The notes under the pieces: generated by a model | Database searches by the model: none | What the model saw: only the letters and a program-made list of their open reading frames with translations | Told to the model about the DNA's origin: nothing | In this document: one piece after another, positions 9,841-19,334 of the stretch | Layout of the letters: each line of letters opens with the position of its first letter | How positions within the stretch are numbered: position 1 is the first letter of the stretch | Position numbers and translations under genes: made by a program | Source: DATAES01 sp036493595 | Lineage (GTDB): Bacteria; Actinomycetota; Acidimicrobiia; Acidimicrobiales; JACDCH01 | Length of the DNA stretch: 64,000 bases | Reading direction: 5' to 3' | Assembly (NCBI GenBank): GCA_036493595.1 | Contig: DASXPN010000093.1 | Coordinates: 46,683 to 110,682 of the forward strand

Positions 9841-10683
9841 CTACTTCAGGAACTTCGACGTCGTGTTGTCAGCGAGGACCTTGCCGTTCGTCTGGCAGGT
9901 GGGGCAGTAGTCGATCGTGTACGAGCGGTACTCGACGGCGCGCACGGTGTCGCCACAAACCGGACACGTCTCACCTTCTCGATGGTGTACCGCGCCCGGC
10001 CGGTCGGCGGACGAGCTCATGTCATCGCGCCCGCGCTCGTAGGCCAGTGACTCGTTCACGCACGTCTGGATCGCCTCGACGATGTTGGCGGCATCGTCCG
10101 ACGTGAGCTTGCCGGTCGACGCGAACGGCGAGACGTGTGCGCGATGGCACACCTCATTGGCGAGGCGCCGGCCGAGACCGGCGATGATGTGCTGATCGCG
10201 CAGCCATCCGTGCAGACGCATCGGATGTTCGTGCAGCAGCTTCAGCAGCAGCGTGGGATCGACGGTGTCGGCGTCGGGCCCGAGTCCGGCGAGTGGTGGC
10301 TGCGCCTCGGGGTCGCCGCCGATCGCCCACACACCCGCGCGCCGCTCGGAGCCGGCCTCGGTCAGCAGCAGCGACCGGCCGTCGGCGAACATCCAGCGGG
10401 CGACACCCGTTCTCGGCTTGGCCGGCTGCTTGCCCTGCGGTTCCTCCTTCAGCCGGCCGCCCTGCATGAGGTGCACGACGAAGGTGAGCTCGCCGAAATC
10501 GAGCAGGAGGTGCTTGCCACGGCGGCTGACGAACACGAGGCCATGGCCCACGGCGTCGGAGGCCGGCGGCACCGCCGTCTTCAGCGCCGTGAACGTCAAG
10601 GGAATGAACCGCTCGAGGGTGGCGGATGCGTACCGACTGTCGAGGCGTTCCGCATGAGCCTCCAACTCGGGCAACTCGGGCAT
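9841..10683 (-). CDS. Fpg/Nei-family DNA glycosylase
   Basis: 280 residues, a base-excision repair glycosylase/AP lyase. The mature N-terminus PELPELE provides the catalytic proline and glutamate; the conserved lysine is in SRRGKHLLLDF; the helix-two-turn-helix is GLGRRLANEVCHRAHVSPF; and a C-terminal zinc ribbon C-x2-C ... C-x2-C is present (CPVCGD, CPTCQT). The spacing between the ribbon arginine and the second Cys pair differs from textbook Fpg, so damage specificity is open. The ATG at 10683 is right before PELPELE, which must be N-terminal for activity. It follows the SCP2 gene by four bases, one operon. Confidence 0.9.
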   Translation of the reverse strand: MPELPELEAHAERLDSRYASATLERFIPLTFTALKTAVPPASDAVGHGLVFVSRRGKHLLLDFGELTFVVHLMQGGRLKEEPQGKQPAKPRTGVARWMFADGRSLLLTEAGSERRAGVWAIGGDPEAQPPLAGLGPDADTVDPTLLLKLLHEHPMRLHGWLRDQHIIAGLGRRLANEVCHRAHVSPFASTGKLTSDDAANIVEAIQTCVNESLAYERGRDDMSSSADRPGAVHHREGETCPVCGDTVRAVEYRSYTIDYCPTCQTNGKVLADNTTSKFLK

Positions 10684-10687
10684 GCCC

Positions 10688-11077
10688 TCAGTATGTGGTC
10701 TCCGAGCGCAATCCGGCGAGTACCCCTTCGATGTCGCGAAACGCCTCGCTCTGTTCCATGAGCCTCGACAGGTCGCCGCGCACCCGGATGCGTCCGGCCA
10801 TGAAGGCGGTTTGGGCGGACAAGTCCCCGCGGGCGATGGCGGCGGCCGTGTCGTAGCTCTCGGTGAAGACGACGGCAGCGTCGCCCGCTGCACCGCGTTG
10901 CAACCGCACGGTGCCGTCCTCGTGTCGCAGGTGATACGTGACGTCGCCGTCTCCGGCGCCGGTGACGACATGCTGGACGACGATCGCGGGATCGGCGAGC
11001 GACCCGCTCGCGGCGCCCGCCGCGTCGATCGCGGCCTGGGCGGCGTCGAACCACTCGGACGAGAGATAGCGGGGCAC
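10688..11077 (-). CDS. SCP2-type sterol/lipid carrier domain protein
   Basis: 129 residues forming one SCP2 domain, a small lipid-binding fold. Typical features are the strand pair VTYHLRHEDGTVRLQRG, then AAVVFTESYDTAAAIARGDLSAQTAFMAGRIRVRGD, the hallmark of a helix reading A-x-x-F-x-x-G-K/R-I/L. GTG start at 11077 is preceded by a TAACGT -10 box nine bases upstream. It is the first gene of a two-gene unit with the glycosylase; the functional link is unclear. Divergent from the swivelling-domain operon with only 27 bases between starts. Confidence 0.82.
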   Translation of the reverse strand: MPRYLSSEWFDAAQAAIDAAGAASGSLADPAIVVQHVVTGAGDGDVTYHLRHEDGTVRLQRGAAGDAAVVFTESYDTAAAIARGDLSAQTAFMAGRIRVRGDLSRLMEQSEAFRDIEGVLAGLRSETTY

Positions 11078-11086
11078 CGCGGGCTG

Positions 11087-11096
11087 ACGTTATCTT
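11087..11096. promoter_or_regulatory. Overlapping divergent -10 boxes
   Basis: TAACGT on the minus strand (11087-11092) ends nine bases before GTG 11077; TATCTT on the plus strand (11091-11096) ends eight bases before ATG 11105. The two hexamers overlap by two bases, so the polymerases must exclude each other and both messages would be leaderless. Confidence 0.5.
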
Positions 11097-11104
11097 CGCC
11101 GCAC

Positions 11105-11452
11105 ATGCGCGACGTCGGACGGGGAGCCAGGGTGTTCGAGGCGGCGCCGGTGCGCGGGCAGTGCAAGGTGCTCGACGGACCCGACGAGGTACTCGACCTC
11201 ATGACGACCGGTGCGGACGGTGTGCTCGCCATCGTGCGCGACGCGGGCGCCACGTTCCTCGCGCCGATCTACCACGAGCTCACCGGCATCGTGTGCACCA
11301 GCGGCACGCCGAGAAGTCACATCGGCATCGTCAGCCGCGAGTTCCAGGTGCCGTGCGTGATGGGTTGCGTGTTCGACGGCGACGAGCCGGCTGACGGTGA
11401 CCAGATCGAGCTCGACTGCACCGACGACGAAGCGATCGTGCGAACCCTGTGA
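11105..11452 (+). CDS. Stand-alone PEP-utilizer phosphohistidine swivelling domain protein
   Basis: 115 residues that match only the mobile domain of PEP synthase and pyruvate phosphate dikinase. The motif TSGTPRSHIGIVSREFQVP corresponds to the usual G-G-x-x-S-H-x-A-I-x-A-R-E, with the phosphorylatable histidine in SHIGI, followed by CVMGCVF and GDQIELD. There is no ATP-grasp or PEP-barrel domain in the protein. ATG 11105 is eight bases after a -10 box. The stop overlaps the next start (GTGA), and that gene overlaps the third in the same way, giving a tight three-gene operon. Its phosphoryl donor is unknown. Confidence 0.8.
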   Translation: MRDVGRGARVFEAAPVRGQCKVLDGPDEVLDLMTTGADGVLAIVRDAGATFLAPIYHELTGIVCTSGTPRSHIGIVSREFQVPCVMGCVFDGDEPADGDQIELDCTDDEAIVRTL

Positions 11453-12570
11453 ACGAGGACGAGCAGCGGGCTCGCGCCAACGAGCTGATCGCGTACCACA
11501 GCCCGATCAGTGCGGCCCTGACGGCAGAGCGGACGTCGCTCGAATCCGCGTTGATCCCCGTGACCGCGTACATCGTCGTCGCGTGCGCCGAGTCGTACCT
11601 GCGCTACCCGGAGATGATGCGCGCCATCGACGCGGTGATGCCGGCTGAGGAGATCGGCCGTCGCGCCCGGCGCCCGGGCTGCCAGATCGATTCGTGCTTC
11701 CTGTGGTCGATCGCCAACTTCCCGCTCGTCGGCCGCAAAGTGTTCGGCATGCTCGATCCGTCGCTCGACACTCCCGACCGGATGTACACGATCCTCGAGT
11801 TCTGGGAGCGCGCCGCGCTCGCGTACCGCGGTGACGGCACGAGGCAAGCGTGGGACACGGGCAGTGCGATGCCGTACGACCCCGGCGTGATCGCGAACCT
11901 GCTCGACGGCGCGAACGCGATCGAGGATGACGAGCGATCGCGCATCAAACGGTTCAACGCCACGCTCGTGACGTATCTGTTCCTGCTCTACTTCGACACA
12001 CGTGCCGGTTACTGCGACACCGGCCCGTACCCGGTGCCAGGACATCCGTCACGCAAGCTGCTCGTGCGCGACTTCTACCGCCTGTCGCAGAGTGACTTCT
12101 GGTGGAGCGACGTCGCCAGCGGCGTGCCGTACCAGAACCTCACGGCGGCGTTCGTGCTCGACGGCGTCGACTTCACCGTCACCGACTTCGGAACGTCGAA
12201 TCACGAGCCGATCGACTACCTCGATCATGTCGTCGAGTTCGGACTGTTCACCACCGACGGTGGCGCGCACGGCGAACTCCGCGCTGTACCCCTCGACGAG
12301 ACGGACGGCATCGTCGCCGCAGTGCGCACCGCGCAGGCGCAGCACTACCGGCGGATCGCGGCGATGGAACGCGACGAGAAGATCCGCTGCGGTGCGTACG
12401 TGTACTTCTCGTTCCTGCGACCCTTCGCGCAGGAGGCGGGCATCGCCGACCAACTCGACTGGAGCGTGCCCCGTGATCTTCCCGATGTGGCCTACCAGAT
12501 GCTGTCCGCCATCGAGGGCGACAACAGCGGTGCGATGGACGAGGGTGACTACTACGAGCCGATCCCGTGA
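11449..12570 (+). CDS. Uncharacterised 373-residue protein partnered with the swivelling domain
   Basis: I do not recognise a family. GTG start overlapping the previous stop by four bases. The protein is soluble and largely helical, rich in Tyr, Asp and Arg, with motifs ALIPVTAYIVVACAESYLRYP, LYFDTRAGYCDTGPYPVPGHP and AYVYFSFLRPFAQEAG. No ATP-grasp, Walker or TIM-barrel PEP signature is visible, so it is not an obvious missing half of PEP synthase. Conserved-looking Cys, His and Asp residues in the middle (RAGYCDTGPYP) may form a site. Tight coupling on both sides argues that the three products act together. Confidence 0.75.
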   Translation: MNEDEQRARANELIAYHSPISAALTAERTSLESALIPVTAYIVVACAESYLRYPEMMRAIDAVMPAEEIGRRARRPGCQIDSCFLWSIANFPLVGRKVFGMLDPSLDTPDRMYTILEFWERAALAYRGDGTRQAWDTGSAMPYDPGVIANLLDGANAIEDDERSRIKRFNATLVTYLFLLYFDTRAGYCDTGPYPVPGHPSRKLLVRDFYRLSQSDFWWSDVASGVPYQNLTAAFVLDGVDFTVTDFGTSNHEPIDYLDHVVEFGLFTTDGGAHGELRAVPLDETDGIVAAVRTAQAQHYRRIAAMERDEKIRCGAYVYFSFLRPFAQEAGIADQLDWSVPRDLPDVAYQMLSAIEGDNSGAMDEGDYYEPIP

Positions 12571-13484
12571 GTGAGCTCATCGAGATCGCACCGGCGGACG
12601 AGGGCCGCCACGCGGCAGGCCCCGAACAATTGTGGAGTGAGTCCTGGTACTTCGACTTCTTCGACGCCGATGGTGCTGTCGGAGGGTGGGTGCGACTCGG
12701 GCTCTATCCGAATCTCGGTGTGTCGTGGTACCACGCGTTCGTGGTCGGCCCGAAGCGCGCCACGGTCGCGGTGTGCGACCTCGAGGCGCCGCTGCCCACG
12801 GGTTCCGGCCTCGAGATCCGCACCCACGGGTTGTGGGCCGATGAGGTGTGCGAGACGGCGCTCGACCACTGGACGATCGGCAACGAAGCCTTCGGTCTCG
12901 GCATCGACGAGCCCGCCGCGATGTATGCCGCGACCCCGGTCGGCGAGCGGGTGCCGCTCGGGCTCGATCTCGAGTGGGAGACCGACGGCACGCCGTACCA
13001 CTACGGCGCCACGACTCGGTACGAGATCCCGTGCCGCGTGCACGGTGAGGTGCTCGTCGGCGACGAGCGACTGGCGATCGACGGCCACGGCCAGCGTGAC
13101 CACTCGTGGGGCGTGCGTGACTGGTGGCAGTTCGGTTGGTGCTGGACGAGCGGCCGGCTCGACGACGGCACTCGCTTCCACGGCTCGGACATCCGCATTC
13201 CCGGTGTCGACATCGGGTTCGGGTACGTGCAGGGCAACGGCGAGATGGCGACCACCAACGCCGTCGAGGCCGAAGAGGACGTCGACGGGCAGGGATTCCC
13301 GCTCCAGGGCCGTGTCACCATCGGCGATCTGTCGCTCGGGATCGAGCCCGTCGCCTTCGGCCCTGCCTTGTTGACCTGGGAGGGCAAGGTCTCGCGCTTC
13401 CCGCGGGCCTTGTGCCGGTTCACCGACAGCGCGGGCGGCCGCGCCGGCCTCGGCTGGACGGAATGGAACCAGCCGCAGCCCTGA
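12567..13484 (+). CDS. Uncharacterised protein with AttH/CrtC-like beta-rich fold (DUF7064-like)
   Basis: 305 residues, GTG start overlapping the previous stop by four bases. The sequence is dominated by alternating beta strands with many tryptophans and carries GHGQRDHSWGVRDWWQFGW, a motif I associate with actinobacterial AttH/hydroxyneurosporene-synthase-like and DUF7064 proteins, in which the Arg-Asp-His-Ser-Trp cluster lines the cavity. No signal peptide. Those relatives bind or modify hydrophobic substrates, so a lipid or carotenoid-like substrate is possible. It is the last gene of the swivelling-domain operon. Confidence 0.7.
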   Translation: MSELIEIAPADEGRHAAGPEQLWSESWYFDFFDADGAVGGWVRLGLYPNLGVSWYHAFVVGPKRATVAVCDLEAPLPTGSGLEIRTHGLWADEVCETALDHWTIGNEAFGLGIDEPAAMYAATPVGERVPLGLDLEWETDGTPYHYGATTRYEIPCRVHGEVLVGDERLAIDGHGQRDHSWGVRDWWQFGWCWTSGRLDDGTRFHGSDIRIPGVDIGFGYVQGNGEMATTNAVEAEEDVDGQGFPLQGRVTIGDLSLGIEPVAFGPALLTWEGKVSRFPRALCRFTDSAGGRAGLGWTEWNQPQP

Positions 13485-13519
13485 CCCGTCTCACTTCGAA
13501 GGACGCGGTGCGCAGCCCG

Positions 13520-13525
13520 TAGCAT
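13520..13525 (+). promoter_or_regulatory. -10 box for the DedA gene
   Basis: TAGCAT ends six bases before ATG 13532, leaderless geometry. Confidence 0.5.
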
Positions 13526-13531
13526 CCTCCG

Positions 13532-14197
13532 ATGCTTTCGACCGTGTTGGCGGCCAGCGTGGTCGACCCCAAGCACCTCCTCGCAACCTTCGGGTTCCTC
13601 GGCCTGCTCACGATCGTCTTCGCCGAGACCGGCCTGCTCATCGGCTTCTTCCTGCCCGGTGACTCATTGCTCGTGCTCGCCGGACTCGTGGCCGCGGTCG
13701 GCGCGAAGTCCGATCTCGACGTCCACCTGAATCTCGGTGTGGTCCTCGTCGGCATCTTTGTCGCCGCCGTGGTCGGTGCGCAGACCGGGTTCTTCATCGG
13801 GCGCAAGGCCGGTCCTGCGCTCTTCCGGCGTCCGGACTCCCGCCTCTTCAAACAGGAGTATGTCGACAAGGCGCAGCACTACTTCGACACGTACGGAGCG
13901 AAGACGATCGTGCTCGCCCGCTTCATCCCGATCGTGCGAACGTTCGCCAACCCGATCGCGGGCGTGGCCGACATGCCGGTGCGCGAGTTCACGATCTTCA
14001 ACATCGTCGGCGGCGCGTTGTGGACAGTCGGGGTCACGATGGTCGGTTTCGCGCTGGGGAAGACGATCCCGAGCGCCGAGGATCACCTCTTCGTGATCGA
14101 AGGGATCATCATCGTGCTGTCGTTGATCCCGATCGGCATCGAGGTCGCGCGCAGCCGGCGTGAACGATCTCGCTCCCGGTCCGACACTGCGGCGTAG
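13532..14197 (+). CDS. DedA-family membrane protein
   Basis: 221 residues with about five membrane helices. The DedA signatures are present: FAETGLLIGFFLPGDSLL near residue 30, the GxxxG-like AQTGFFIGRKAGP, and ARFIPIVRTFANPIAGVADMP with the key arginines in F-x-P-x-V-R. DedA proteins help translocate undecaprenyl phosphate or phospholipids and support membrane potential homeostasis. A TAGCAT -10 box six bases before the ATG suggests its own leaderless promoter, separate from the operon upstream. The C-terminus is basic and cytoplasmic. Confidence 0.9.
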   Translation: MLSTVLAASVVDPKHLLATFGFLGLLTIVFAETGLLIGFFLPGDSLLVLAGLVAAVGAKSDLDVHLNLGVVLVGIFVAAVVGAQTGFFIGRKAGPALFRRPDSRLFKQEYVDKAQHYFDTYGAKTIVLARFIPIVRTFANPIAGVADMPVREFTIFNIVGGALWTVGVTMVGFALGKTIPSAEDHLFVIEGIIIVLSLIPIGIEVARSRRERSRSRSDTAA

Positions 14198-14200
14198 GGT
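14195..14200 (+). promoter_or_regulatory. -10 box for the poly-serine DUF2510 protein gene
   Basis: TAGGGT overlaps the DedA stop codon and ends nine bases before ATG 14210, so this gene has its own probable leaderless promoter. Confidence 0.5.
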
Positions 14201-14209
14201 GAGCGGCCC

Positions 14210-15268
14210 ATGAGCGACGCGTCGCAAGGCGAGGGATGGTGGCAAGCGTCGGACGGCCAGTGGTACCCGCCCGACCAGCATCCTGACGCGCAACCATCGA
14301 GCCAGACCGGCGGCGGGTCGGGACCGCCCACGGAGGCAACACCGCCCCCGACGCAGGCGATGCCGCCGACCGGTCCTCCTGGCGCTCCGGTACCGCCGGC
14401 CGCACCCCCGATGCCGCCGCCGACGCAGGCCATGCCGATCGGCCCGCCACCGGTTGGCCCTCCTGGCGGTCCTCCGCCCGGCACCCCCGGCGCTGCGGGA
14501 GGCGGCAACAACAACACGAAGTGGATCATCGCCGGTGGCGTCGCGCTCGTGATCATCCTGCTCGCCGCGTTCTTGCTGCTGCGCAACAACGACAACAACA
14601 AGGTCAACACGGCGAACAGCGCGAGCGCGTCGGACAACACCGATTCCACCTCGTCGTCGTCCAAGTCGTCGTCGTCGTCGTCGAAGTCCTCGTCGTCCAA
14701 GTCGTCGTCGTCGTCATCGGGTGGCGCCGAGACCGTCGACCCGAACGGCGCGGAGAACAAACTTCTCACGGCAAAGGACATCGGTTCGACGTTCACCGAC
14801 GAACAGTTCAGTGCGAACACCGACAAGACCGACCCGTGCGGTAAGCCGAATGCACGGTCGCAGTTCCCGCCGACGAAGGACATCGGTTCGGACGCGTCCG
14901 ACAACAACCAGAACCTCTTCTTCGAGGAGGAGGTCTCGTTCTACGCGAACTCGTCGGACACCAAGAACGCGTTCCAGATCGCCGTCAACTCGGTGCAGAC
15001 ATGCAATCAGGGGACGATTGCCAACAGCGACGGAACCACGACACCGTTCACCGTCTCTGGCCTCACCGACGTGTCGTCGCAGGTCGGCGTGACCAAAGCG
15101 GTCGAGTTCACTGTGTCGACCAGTGACATCAAGGTGATCGAGGTGGCCGTGCGGTTGGACAACTGCGCCGCGGTGTTCGAGTTCGCCTTCCCGGCGAACT
15201 CGGGTCAGTCAGGGCAGCCGGACGAGATCGGCATCACCAAGCAAGGCGTCGACAAGCTCCTGAGCTGA
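14210..15268 (+). CDS. Membrane-anchored DUF2510 protein with poly-serine stalk and extracytoplasmic domain
   Basis: 352 residues. Residues 9-22 carry the GWWQASDGQWYPPD motif; 25-100 are a Pro/Gly-rich cytoplasmic linker; 104-123 are one membrane helix (WIIAGGVALVIILLAAFLLL); about 130-170 are almost pure Ser/Lys with runs of serine, a probable wall-spanning stalk; the remaining 180 residues form an external domain with two cysteines (PCGKPN, QTCNQG and a third in DNCAAV), reminiscent of sensor domains of actinobacterial PknH-type proteins. The role is probably cell-envelope sensing or ligand binding. Function unproven. Confidence 0.75.
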   Translation: MSDASQGEGWWQASDGQWYPPDQHPDAQPSSQTGGGSGPPTEATPPPTQAMPPTGPPGAPVPPAAPPMPPPTQAMPIGPPPVGPPGGPPPGTPGAAGGGNNNTKWIIAGGVALVIILLAAFLLLRNNDNNKVNTANSASASDNTDSTSSSSKSSSSSSKSSSSKSSSSSSGGAETVDPNGAENKLLTAKDIGSTFTDEQFSANTDKTDPCGKPNARSQFPPTKDIGSDASDNNQNLFFEEEVSFYANSSDTKNAFQIAVNSVQTCNQGTIANSDGTTTPFTVSGLTDVSSQVGVTKAVEFTVSTSDIKVIEVAVRLDNCAAVFEFAFPANSGQSGQPDEIGITKQGVDKLLS

Positions 15269-15315
15269 CCGCTCGCGGTCCCCGTCGTGCTCTACCGCGG
15301 TGCCGCACTCCGCAA

Positions 15316-17709
<2,394 letters not shown>

Positions 17710-17770
17710 CTCGCGTGGTCTCCCAGGGGTGGCGCGGGTCAGGTTTCAGACGGATAAAACCCGCACTTTG

Positions 17771-17797
17771 ATAGTACGAACCCTGGCCCCGCTGCAA
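17771..17797 (-). promoter_or_regulatory. Possible hppA promoter with -35 and -10
   Basis: On the minus strand TTGCAG (17792-17797), a 15-base spacer and TACTAT (17771-17776) form a sigma-70-type promoter. The message would have a 5' leader of about 55 bases, unlike the leaderless genes around it. Confidence 0.4.
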
Positions 17798-17831
17798 GCT
17801 TGGGCGCCGCGCGTCATCCGAGGGTTTCGGG

Positions 17832-19241
17832 TCAGGGGAGCGGGGGCGCCAGAGGGTGCAGGAGCAGGCTGCGGGTCAGGCCGTCGAGCACGCCGGTGGG
17901 CGGAACGCTCCACGCCCGTTGGAAGCCGAGGAGCGCGGCGGACGTCGCGGCGTCCCACTGTCCCGTCGCCGGTACCGCGAACCCGAGGCTCGAGAGCAGG
18001 ACCTGCAACGACCGCACCTGACCGGGCGCGAGGTCGGCGACCGGCGCACTCGGCAGCGTGAACTGCGGTGCAGCCGTGAGCGTGTCCCATGTCGACTGGT
18101 CGGCGTGCTGCCACGACCAGAACGACACCCCGATCGCACCGTGCGCGTCGGCCGTCGAGATGAAGCGCTGGATCTCGTCGGGCGTGGGCGGACCGGGCCT
18201 TCCGCCCTCGAGCGATCCGTCGTACGCCTGGCCGATGGGGATGATCGGCTTGCCGAACTGCGCGAGGTAATCGATGGCGCCGGCGACGTCGGTGTCGGGT
18301 TGGCGGTTCAACCAATAGACCATCGGCGCGACTGCGTCGAACGGACCCAGGAGCTGCGCGTACGGGTACACCGCCTGCATCAGGTCCGACGGGCGGGGAA
18401 CGGTTGCGATCAACGGATAGCCGGCACCGACCTGTGCCCGCAGCTCGTTCGCATACGCGGCGGCGTTGTCGGCGCTGAGGGCCACGCCTTCTGACTGTGT
18501 CTCGATGTCGGGGCTGAATCCGTCGATGCGCTGGCCATCAGGCGTCGTGTAGCGGATGGCGGCGACGGCCCGCGCCACGTCGCCGTCGACGTCGGTGAAG
18601 TACGGGAAGTCCCACCCGTACACGCGCAGGCCGGCTGCGTGCGCCGCGGGGAGCAACTGATCGAGGAACGGGCCGCCGGTGAAGCCATCAACCGACGAAC
18701 CCATCCGCACGTACACGTGGGTGAGTCCGGTGGCCGTGGCCCGAGCGACCATGGCCGCGACGTTGCCGCCCTCGACCTGGTCCGGCTCCCAGATCCACAT
18801 GCCCTTGCCGACCGGCAGCGCGCCGCGGCTCAATACCGGCACCACGGGCGTCGGCGGTTGCGCGGCGACCGCCTGCACCGTCGGCTGGGGCGGCGCGACA
18901 GCGGGCTGCGGTGTGGCCGCGGCAGGGCCGGGCGCGCCCGATACGGCCGCGGATTCATGCACCGGCGCGGTGTGGCTCACGGTCGCACTCGCTTCACGGA
19001 TGCGGACATCCGCGCTCGCATGGCCACCGACGACCGACGCGGCCGCGAGCCCGGTCACGAGGAGCAGCAGCATCGTCGGACGAACCAGGCGTTCCTGCAG
19101 AACCGCACCGTGGCGATCGTCGAGCGTTCGCGCCCAACGGCGCAGTCGCAGCCAACCGGTGAGGGACTGCGCCCTCGCTTCGGAGAAGCTGCGACGGAGA
19201 GCGGCGGAGGATGGCATGGATTCGTGTCCCACGAGGGCCAT
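17832..19241 (-). CDS. Secreted glycosidase-like protein with C-terminal peptidoglycan-binding domain
   Basis: 469 residues. The N-terminus is basic, then one membrane/signal helix at about 55-78 (MLLLLVTGLAAASVVGG), an Ala/Pro/Thr linker to 140, and a TIM-barrel-like domain from about 150 to 390 (GKGMWIWEPDQ, THVYVRMGSS, RVYGWDFPYFTDVDGD, DGFSPDIETQS, VAPMVYWLN, ISFWSWQ-like end). The last 60 residues are a PG_binding_1 repeat (VRSLQVLLSSLGFAVPATG...AALLGFQ). It probably acts at the cell wall. The acid catalyst may be among the Asp/Glu of DGFSPDIETQ, by analogy only; the exact enzyme family is uncertain. Confidence 0.72.
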   Translation of the reverse strand: MALVGHESMPSSAALRRSFSEARAQSLTGWLRLRRWARTLDDRHGAVLQERLVRPTMLLLLVTGLAAASVVGGHASADVRIREASATVSHTAPVHESAAVSGAPGPAAATPQPAVAPPQPTVQAVAAQPPTPVVPVLSRGALPVGKGMWIWEPDQVEGGNVAAMVARATATGLTHVYVRMGSSVDGFTGGPFLDQLLPAAHAAGLRVYGWDFPYFTDVDGDVARAVAAIRYTTPDGQRIDGFSPDIETQSEGVALSADNAAAYANELRAQVGAGYPLIATVPRPSDLMQAVYPYAQLLGPFDAVAPMVYWLNRQPDTDVAGAIDYLAQFGKPIIPIGQAYDGSLEGGRPGPPTPDEIQRFISTADAHGAIGVSFWSWQHADQSTWDTLTAAPQFTLPSAPVADLAPGQVRSLQVLLSSLGFAVPATGQWDAATSAALLGFQRAWSVPPTGVLDGLTRSLLLHPLAPPLP

Positions 19242-19334
19242 CGCTGCGAGTCCTCACGCAGCACCCCCCGAGTGCCCATGTGGTTCGCCATGCCGGGCCG
19301 CGGCTCCTGCCGCGAGCGTGGTTCAGGGGATGGT

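Noticed and set aside
9841..11253. 470-codon version of the glycosylase reaching to 11253
   Set aside because: The N-terminal 190 residues are antisense to the SCP2 and swivelling-domain genes; PELPELE must follow the initiator Met, so the start is 10683.
14640..14720. TCG/TCC tract as a CRISPR-like or microsatellite repeat
   Set aside because: It encodes the poly-serine stalk of the protein at 14210 with mixed serine codons; there is no repeat-spacer pattern.
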